From positions 682,001 through 746,000 of the forward strand of contig NZ_JALBGC010000001.1 of assembly GCF_022631375.1 (NCBI RefSeq): a DNA stretch of 64,000 nt. The letters run 5' to 3'. The notes under the pieces are model-generated. The model had not been told where the DNA came from. It made no database searches and saw nothing but the letters and a program-made list of their open reading frames with translations. Positions 58,973-64,000 of this stretch are shown in pieces (position 1 is the first letter of the stretch; every line of letters begins with the position of its first letter). The DNA is from Hymenobacter cyanobacteriorum (GTDB taxonomy: Bacteria > Bacteroidota > Bacteroidia > Cytophagales > Hymenobacteraceae). The position numbers and the translations under genes are program-made.

Positions 58973-59227
58973 CTATCCCGCCAGCTCGCTCACCAGCTCC
59001 ACATACTGCTGGCGGGCAGCCTCCTTGCTGGTGCCATGCAGGCCCTTCCAGGCATCGTACTTGGCAATGGCTTTGAAGTCGAAGCCGCCGGGGCGGTCAC
59101 CGCTCACGTCGCCTTCGGTGGCTTGCTTGTAGAGGGCATAAAGCTGGAGCAGCACCATGTTGCTGGGTTTGGTGGGCAGCTGTTGGGCGCGCTGGCTGGC
59201 AGCTTCAAATTCGGCTTGCGTGGTCAT
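58973..59227 (-). CDS. Acyl-CoA-binding protein
   Basis: An 84-residue ACBP of the usual length. It has FEAASQRAQQLPTKPSNMVLLQLYALYKQATEGDVSGDRPGGFD and then AKYDAWKGLHGTSKEAARQQYVELV, with the conserved LYALYKQAT and KYDAWK blocks that bind the CoA adenine and phosphate. It sequesters and transports long-chain acyl-CoA in the cytoplasm. The start ATG at 59225-59227 (MTTQAEFE) is correct; further upstream the frame runs into a palindromic repeat. Confidence 0.9.
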   Translation of the reverse strand: MTTQAEFEAASQRAQQLPTKPSNMVLLQLYALYKQATEGDVSGDRPGGFDFKAIAKYDAWKGLHGTSKEAARQQYVELVSELAG

Positions 59228-59275
59228 GTTGGGGGGGATTGGTGAATTGCGGAGGTATTGGTGACTACGTGCAAA

Positions 59276-59377
59276 GAACGTCATGCTGAGCGCAGTCGAA
59301 GCATCTCTACTGCGCAAGTAATTTAATCGTTGTATCGAAGCGGTAGAGATGCTTCGACTGCGCTCAGCATGACGTTC
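59276..59377. repeat. Intact reference copy of the GAACGTCATGCTGAGC palindrome
   Basis: Left arm GAACGTCATGCTGAGCGCAG... GCATCTCTAC and right arm GTAGAGATGCTTCGACTGCG... ATGACGTTC are near-perfect inverted repeats with a 30-base AT-rich loop. It serves as the reference for the split copy at 14586-15080. It lies between divergent genes. Confidence 0.9.
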
Positions 59378-59418
59378 TTTGAATCCACTAATCCGCTCAC
59401 CCCACCAACCCACCACGT

Positions 59419-60711
59419 ATGACACGCACCTCTATTCTGCTTCTCGCCGCCGCGCTGCTGGCCGCCCCGGCCGCCTTCGCCCAGAAAACCCTGCTGCACT
59501 GCGGCCGCCTGCTCGACGTGCGCAGCGGCAAGCTGCTCAGCCAGCAAACCATCGTGGTGGAGAAGGACCGCATCACGGCCGTGCAGGCCGGCTACACCGC
59601 CGCCAGCGGCCCGCAGGACAACGTCATCAACCTCGAAAACCGCACCGTGCTGCCCGGCCTCATCGACTGCCACGTGCACCTGGAGTCGACGCCCAGCCGC
59701 AACAATTTCCGCGAAGGCTTCACCCTAAACCCCGCCGACATCGCCTTCCGCGCCCAGATTAACGCCCTGACGACGCTGCGGGCCGGCTTCACCACGGTGC
59801 GCGACTGCGGCGGCTCGGGCGTGAACACCAGCCTGCGCAATGCCGTGGCCCAGGGCCTCGTGCCCGGCCCGCGCATTTACTCGGCGGGCATGGCCATTTC
59901 GGCCACCGGCGGCCACATGGACGACACCGATGGCCTCAACGAAGACCAGATAACCAAGGCCGGCCACCCCATCAACCTCGCCAACGGCCCCGACCAGTGC
60001 CGCCAGGCCGTGCGCGAGCAGTTCAAGCGCGGGGCCGACCTCATCAAAATTGCCAGCACCGGCGGCGTACTCGATTTGAGCAAGGACGGCACCGGCGCCC
60101 AGTATTCGGAAGAGGAAATCCGCGCCATCGTTTCTACCGCCCGCGACCTGGGTTTGCGCGTGGCCTGCCACGCCCACGGGGCCGAGGGCATCAAGCGCGC
60201 CGTGCGGGCCGGCGTAACGAGCATCGACCACGGCTCGCTAATGGACGACGAAGCCATCAAGCTGATGGCTAAAACCCGCACCTGGTACGTGCCCACGCTC
60301 ATCGCCGGCAAGTCGGTAGCCGACACCGCCCGGCTGCGGCCCGGCTACTTCCCGCCCGTCATCGCCCGCAAGGCGCTGGAAGTGGGCACCAAAATGCAGG
60401 GCACCTTCAATCGGGCCAACAAGGCGGGCGTGCGCGTGGCCTTCGGTACCGATGCCGGCGTGTTCCGCCACGGCCAGAATGCCCGCGAGTTCGGCTACAT
60501 GGCCGAGGCCGGCATGTCGCCGCTCGAAACCATCCGCACCGCGACGCTGAATGCGGCCGAGCTGCTGGGCGAAACGGCTGATTTGGGCTCCCTTGAGGCC
60601 GGCAAGTTTGCCGACATCGTGGCCGTGGACGGCGACCCGCTGCAGGACGTTTCGGCGATGATGCGGCCGGTATTTGTGATGAAGGCGGGCGTGGCCTACC
60701 GGCAGGAGTAG
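59419..60711 (+). CDS. Secreted metal-dependent amidohydrolase
   Basis: A 430-residue amidohydrolase with signal peptide MTRTSILLLAAALLAAPAAFAQ, so it acts in the periplasm or outside. Metal ligands: HVH in LIDCHVHLES, the bridging Lys in DLIKIASTGG, His in ACHAHGAEG and SIDHGS, and Asp in FGTDAGVF. The overall sequence resembles the imidazolonepropionase/Xaa-Pro dipeptidase-like group of Bacteroidota. The natural substrate is probably a cyclic amide or proline-containing peptide (family knowledge) but cannot be fixed. Confidence 0.88.
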   Translation: MTRTSILLLAAALLAAPAAFAQKTLLHCGRLLDVRSGKLLSQQTIVVEKDRITAVQAGYTAASGPQDNVINLENRTVLPGLIDCHVHLESTPSRNNFREGFTLNPADIAFRAQINALTTLRAGFTTVRDCGGSGVNTSLRNAVAQGLVPGPRIYSAGMAISATGGHMDDTDGLNEDQITKAGHPINLANGPDQCRQAVREQFKRGADLIKIASTGGVLDLSKDGTGAQYSEEEIRAIVSTARDLGLRVACHAHGAEGIKRAVRAGVTSIDHGSLMDDEAIKLMAKTRTWYVPTLIAGKSVADTARLRPGYFPPVIARKALEVGTKMQGTFNRANKAGVRVAFGTDAGVFRHGQNAREFGYMAEAGMSPLETIRTATLNAAELLGETADLGSLEAGKFADIVAVDGDPLQDVSAMMRPVFVMKAGVAYRQE

Positions 60712-60718
60712 CGTATTC

Positions 60719-60820
60719 TGTCATCCTGAGCGCAGCGAAGGACCTTCTCACGTTCGCATCGGCAGCATTCCTGCGAGTCGTTCCAGCGTGAGAAGGTCCT
60801 TCGCTGCGCTCAGGATGACA
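60719..60820. repeat. Intact TGTCATCCTGAGCGCAGCGA palindrome
   Basis: TGTCATCCTGAGCGCAGCGA... at the left and ...TCGCTGCGCTCAGGATGACA at the right form 34-base inverted arms around a 34-base loop. It is a second sub-family related to the GAACGTCATGC palindromes and begins 8 bases after the amidohydrolase stop. Confidence 0.85.
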
Positions 60821-60916
60821 CAAAGGCCCCATACCTCACCCAACCAAAATGTGCCGGCCGTTGCCGAACTTTGGCCGGGCCGCTGGCCTTTCCCCACTAC
60901 ATCAATTCCCACTTAT

Positions 60917-62098
60917 ATGAAAAAAACGTTGCTATCGCTGCTCATGCTGGCCTTGATGCTGGCGGCCGGCACGGCCAGCGGCTGGGGCTTCTTCGGCCAC
61001 CGCACCATTACGCAGATTGCCGTGTACGACCTGCCGGCTTCGCTGCAAGCCTTCTACTACCGCAACATGCCGGAGCTGGTGCGCCTGAGCACCGCCCCCG
61101 ACGAGCGCCGCAACTCCGACCCCAACGAAGCGCCCAAGCACTACATCGACATGGACCATTATTCCGAAGAAGACCCCTTCGGCAAAGTGCCCCGCCAGTA
61201 CGACCAGGCCACGTCGAAATACACGGCCGACACCCTGAAAAAGTACGGCACCGTGCCGTGGGTGGTGATTGAGATGAAGGACAGCCTGACCGAGGCCTTC
61301 CGCAACCGCGACACCACCAACATCATCCGCTACTCGGCCGAGCTGAGCCACTACGTGGGCGATGCCTTCGTGCCGCTGCACACCACCATCAACTACGACG
61401 GCCAGCTCACCGACCAGAAGGGCCTGCACTCGCTCTGGGAAAGCCAACTGCCCGAGCGGTTCATCACGACCTACAACCTGGCCAGCGAGCCCGCCAAGTA
61501 CATCAAAAACCCGCTCGATGCCATCTGGACGGTGCTGGGCCAGAGCTACGGCTTTCTGGGCGAAACCTTCGACCGGGCCCTGAAAATCGAGAAAACGATG
61601 AAGCCCGAGGTGCGCTACACCTTCTCGCACCGCTACGGCAAAACCTCGCGCCGCTTCTCCGACGCCTTTGCCGACCAGTACGACAAGGCCGTGGGCGGCA
61701 TGGTCGACTACCGCCTGCGTTCGGCTCCGAACCTGGTATCGTCGCTCTGGCTCACGGCCTGGCAGGATGCCGGCAAGCCCGACCTCAACGCCCTGATGCA
61801 CCCCAACAAGCCCACCAAGGACGAGCGCGAAAAGCTCGCCACCGAACTGGCCGCCTGGAAAAAGGGCACCATTGCGCAGGACCAACTGCTGCTGGCCCAG
61901 CAAAAAATGAAAAAGGTGGAAACGGTGGAAACCATCAAATCGGCCCGCGACATGGGCGATAATTCGGCTCCGGCCGACAACGCCGACAAGCCCACGCCCG
62001 CCGCTGCCGATGAGGACGCGCCCGGCTTCGACAAGGTGAAGGTGAAAACCAAAAGCCGCACCGGCACGCAAAAAACCAAGGAAAAAACCGACGAGTAA
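60917..62098 (+). CDS. Secreted zinc-dependent phospholipase C/S1-P1 nuclease family protein
   Basis: A 393-residue secreted enzyme. After the signal peptide (MKKTLLSLLMLALMLAAGTASG) the mature chain begins WGFFGHRTITQIA, with W23 and H28 as the N-terminal zinc ligands of this fold. HYIDMD and ELSHYVGDAFVPLHTTINYDG... HSLWE provide further His/Asp/Glu ligands. The family cuts phospholipids or single-stranded nucleic acids; the choice cannot be made from sequence. The tail after about residue 330 is Lys/Glu/Pro rich and low in complexity. The ATG at 60917 is fixed by the signal peptide. Confidence 0.82.
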   Translation: MKKTLLSLLMLALMLAAGTASGWGFFGHRTITQIAVYDLPASLQAFYYRNMPELVRLSTAPDERRNSDPNEAPKHYIDMDHYSEEDPFGKVPRQYDQATSKYTADTLKKYGTVPWVVIEMKDSLTEAFRNRDTTNIIRYSAELSHYVGDAFVPLHTTINYDGQLTDQKGLHSLWESQLPERFITTYNLASEPAKYIKNPLDAIWTVLGQSYGFLGETFDRALKIEKTMKPEVRYTFSHRYGKTSRRFSDAFADQYDKAVGGMVDYRLRSAPNLVSSLWLTAWQDAGKPDLNALMHPNKPTKDEREKLATELAAWKKGTIAQDQLLLAQQKMKKVETVETIKSARDMGDNSAPADNADKPTPAAADEDAPGFDKVKVKTKSRTGTQKTKEKTDE

Positions 62099-62111
62099 CC
62101 GGCTGCTGAAA

Positions 62112-62198
62112 AAGCGAAGAGTTAAAAGTGAAGAGTTAAAAGTTGAAACACCCTTTCGTCTGGGCTTTAACTTTTAACTCTTCACTTTTAACTCTTTA
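62112..62198. repeat. GAGTTAAAAGTGAAGAGTTAAAAGT inverted repeat
   Basis: Two tandem copies of AGAGTTAAAAGT(GA) at the left are mirrored by ACTTTTAACTCTTC twice at the right, forming a long stem around a short loop. It lies between the phospholipase and isomerase genes and may act as a terminator; the T-run is weak. Confidence 0.7.
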
Positions 62199-62232
62199 TC
62201 ATTTACTAGAAAACTGCATTAATCCGATTTCT

Positions 62233-62973
62233 ATGCGACTTCCTGCCGCCGCCGGCCCGCTGCTGCTGGGCCTGAGCCTGCTGGCCGCCTGCAACCAAAC
62301 GCCCCCCGCCACCGCGCCTGCCGCCACCAAACCCGTGGTACCCGGCCCCGACCTGGCCACCCTCACCGACAGTGCCGCGCCCGCCGCGCTGCTGGCCTAC
62401 GGCCGCCAGTACCCCGGCTCCGAAGTGCTGGTGAAGACGCGCCTGGGCAACATTCGGGTGCGGCTGTACGACGACACGCCCATCCACAAAGCCAACTTCC
62501 TGCTGCTGGCCCGCAAGGGCGTGTTCGACGAAACCATGTTCAACCGCGTGGTGAAGGATTTTGCCGTGCAGGGCGGCCAAACCTACGGCGCCCGCACCAT
62601 CCGGCTGAAGCGCTACCGCCTGCCGCCGGAAATCCGACCCAACCATTTCCACCAAAAAGGCGCGCTGGGCATGGCCCGCTACGACGACGAGCAAAACCCC
62701 GGCCGCCTGTCGTCGAACACCGATTTTTACTTCGTGGTAGGCGAAAAGCTCGCCCCCAACCAGTCGCAGGCCATGGCCGGCCGCAAGCTCACGCCGGCCC
62801 AAGTGCAGGCCTACGCCAAGGTGGGCGGCGTGCCCTCGCTCGATGGCCAGTACACCGTGTTCGGCGAGGTTATCGAAGGCCAGGACGTGGTGGATAAAAT
62901 ATCTAACCAGCCCGTGGAGTCGGACAAGTGGCCGGTGGAGGACATTAAGATGAAGGTGGAAGTAGTGAAGTGA
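62233..62973 (+). CDS. Cyclophilin-type peptidyl-prolyl isomerase lipoprotein
   Basis: A 246-residue lipoprotein (lipobox LLAAC, acylated C20). The cyclophilin-type core reads VLVKTRLGNIRVRLYDDTPIHKANFLLLARKGVFDETMFNRVVKDFAVQGGQ and ends in FGEVIEGQDVVDKIS; the FxxxxxFMxQGG pattern is FNRVVKDFAVQGG. It would assist folding of envelope proteins by isomerising Xaa-Pro bonds. Compared with classical cyclophilins it has an insertion containing MAGRKLTPAQVQAYAKVGG. The ATG at 62233 begins the lipoprotein signal; the upstream frame translates a repeat. Confidence 0.85.
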   Translation: MRLPAAAGPLLLGLSLLAACNQTPPATAPAATKPVVPGPDLATLTDSAAPAALLAYGRQYPGSEVLVKTRLGNIRVRLYDDTPIHKANFLLLARKGVFDETMFNRVVKDFAVQGGQTYGARTIRLKRYRLPPEIRPNHFHQKGALGMARYDDEQNPGRLSSNTDFYFVVGEKLAPNQSQAMAGRKLTPAQVQAYAKVGGVPSLDGQYTVFGEVIEGQDVVDKISNQPVESDKWPVEDIKMKVEVVK

Positions 62974-62990
62974 GGAATAATTTGATTTGC

Positions 62991-63079
62991 CTGTCATCCT
63001 GAGCGCAGCGAAGGACCTTATCACTGATGAACCAATCGTTCTAACGTTACAAGGTCCTTCGCTACGCTCAGGATGACAG
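62991..63079. repeat. Intact CTGTCATCCTGAGCGCAGCG palindrome
   Basis: CTGTCATCCTGAGCGCAGCG...AAGGACCTT and AAGGTCCTTCGCTACGCTC...GATGACAG form inverted arms around a 31-base loop. It is the same sub-family as at 60719-60820 and lies between the isomerase gene (plus) and the M13 peptidase gene (minus). Confidence 0.85.
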
Positions 63080-63099
63080 TTACTTTCCCTCCAGAACGT

Positions 63100-63131
63100 A
63101 AAAAGGCCCGCCCCCAGGGGGAGCGGACCTT
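63100..63131 (-). terminator. Terminator of the M13 peptidase gene
   Basis: On the minus strand AGGTCCGCTCCCCC and GGGGGCGGGCCTT form a GC-rich stem with two mismatches followed by TTTTTACG. It lies about 60 bases after the stop codon at 63192. Confidence 0.65.
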
Positions 63132-63191
63132 CTCTTATCGGGCGCGGAAATGTTTTTCCGTGCTTGATTCAGCTAACCCTAAGCAAACAGC

Positions 63192-64000
63192 TTACCAAAT
63201 TTTGGCGCGGTTGGAAGCCGAGCGCACCATTTTGTCGCCGTCTTTGCAGTTGAAGGCCTTGTGGAACTCCGGGAAGTTCTGCAGCGGCCCGATGGTGCGG
63301 AACTGGCCCGGCGAGTGCGGGTCGGTTTGCACGAGCTGGCGGGTGGTTTCGGGGCGCTGGTTGATGCGCCAGATTTGGGCCCAGCTCAGGAAGAAGCGCT
63401 GCTCGGGCGTAAAGCCGTCAATCAGTTTGCCGGCCTTGGCCTGCGGGGTTTTCATGAAGGCCGCGTAGGCAATGGTAAGGCCGCCGAGGTCGGCCAGGTT
63501 CTCGCCCATCGTCAGCTTGCCGTTCACGTGCACCGAGTCGAGCGGCGAGAAGCCGTCGTACTGCTTGCCCACCACGTCGGCTTTGGCCATGAATTTCTCG
63601 CCGTCCTCCTTGGTCCACCAGTCGCGCAGGTTGCCTTCCGAGTCCACTTTGCGGCCTTGGTCGTCGAAGCCGTGGGTCATTTCGTGGCCGATGACCGCGC
63701 CAATGCCGCCGTAGTTTACCGCGTCGTCGGCGTTGGGGTCGTAGAAGGGCGCTTGCAGGATGCCGGCCGGAAACACAATCTCGTTCAGGCTGGGGTTGTA
63801 GTAGGCGTTCACTGTGGGCGGGGTCATGCCCCACACCGTGCGGTCAACGGGCTGGCCAAACTTGCTGAGGCGGTCCATCGTGTTGAATTCCGACACGGCA
63901 AACAGGTTGTTCAGCGCGCTTTCGCGGCTCACGGTCAGCTTCGAATAGTCCTTCCACTTATCGGGGTAGCCGATTTTCACCACGAAGGCGTTCAACTTTT
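63192..64000 (-). CDS. M13-family metallopeptidase, C-terminal part (gene cut by window edge)
   Basis: The catalytic half of an M13 (neprilysin/PepO-like) zinc peptidase. It has the zinc motif VIGHEMTHGFD, the third ligand in GENLADLGGL, and PTVNAYYNPSLNEIVFPAGILQ before it. The C-terminus, NCKDGDKMVRSASNRAKIW, ends in the Trp typical of the family. Only about 269 residues are visible, against about 670-700 for complete members, so the rest lies beyond the window. These peptidases are exported and cleave oligopeptides in the envelope. Confidence 0.92.
   Translation of the reverse strand, partial: KLNAFVVKIGYPDKWKDYSKLTVSRESALNNLFAVSEFNTMDRLSKFGQPVDRTVWGMTPPTVNAYYNPSLNEIVFPAGILQAPFYDPNADDAVNYGGIGAVIGHEMTHGFDDQGRKVDSEGNLRDWWTKEDGEKFMAKADVVGKQYDGFSPLDSVHVNGKLTMGENLADLGGLTIAYAAFMKTPQAKAGKLIDGFTPEQRFFLSWAQIWRINQRPETTRQLVQTDPHSPGQFRTIGPLQNFPEFHKAFNCKDGDKMVRSASNRAKIW

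Overview
The window is high-GC DNA from a member of the Bacteroidota, most likely Hymenobacter or a close relative in the Cytophagales (inference). The grounds are: three secreted proteins with C-terminal domains of the type IX secretion (T9SS) kind, a TonB-dependent receptor, an N-acyl-ornithine type arginine pathway (argF'), promoters with the TAnnTTTG box and no obvious Shine-Dalgarno sites, and an aryl-polyene/flexirubin type pigment cluster. Short palindromic repeats are scattered between genes.

Layout. 1-8.1 kb: two T9SS cargo proteins, a PD-(D/E)XK nuclease-like protein, a small EamA-type membrane protein and a TonB-dependent receptor. 8.2-22.8 kb: nearly complete arginine and carbamoyl-phosphate synthesis. 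A minus-strand unit (argB, argE-like deacylase, argH) diverges from a plus-strand unit (GNAT acyltransferase, argG, argC, argD, carA, carB, argF'). The plus unit is interrupted by three AT-rich accessory genes: an Imm50-like immunity gene sitting between the two arms of a palindromic repeat, a BamE-like small membrane protein, and an antisense secreted protein.

23.0-46.3 kb: a compact plus-strand pigment cluster with many overlapping start and stop codons. An aromatic ammonia lyase and an adenylate-forming ligase would make and activate an aryl starter. Two acyl carrier proteins, three intact ketosynthases, two degenerate ketosynthase-like partners, a ketoreductase, two dehydratases and a thioesterase would build the polyene. 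A LpxL-type acyltransferase, a GT2-DUF2062 protein, a LolA-like protein, a lipoprotein, an exporter-acyltransferase-methyltransferase fusion, a CrtI-like oxidoreductase, an N-terminal-nucleophile hydrolase and a phosphopantetheinyl transferase would finish and export it. Convergent to it at 46.3-49.3 kb lie a flavin-dependent halogenase-like enzyme and a second CrtI-like oxidoreductase. No dialkylresorcinol (darA/darB type) genes are in the window, so whether the product is a full flexirubin or only an aryl polyene is open.

49.4-64 kb: tRNA-Lys and mostly single housekeeping or accessory genes (SH3/TPR protein, MOSC protein, DUF2461, deoxynucleoside kinase, two acetyltransferases, CDGSH protein, a 14-repeat T9SS protein, acyl-CoA-binding protein, amidohydrolase, zinc-dependent phospholipase C/nuclease, peptidyl-prolyl isomerase, and the C-terminal part of an M13 peptidase cut by the window edge). 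All names rest on motif recognition by eye; no database search was run.
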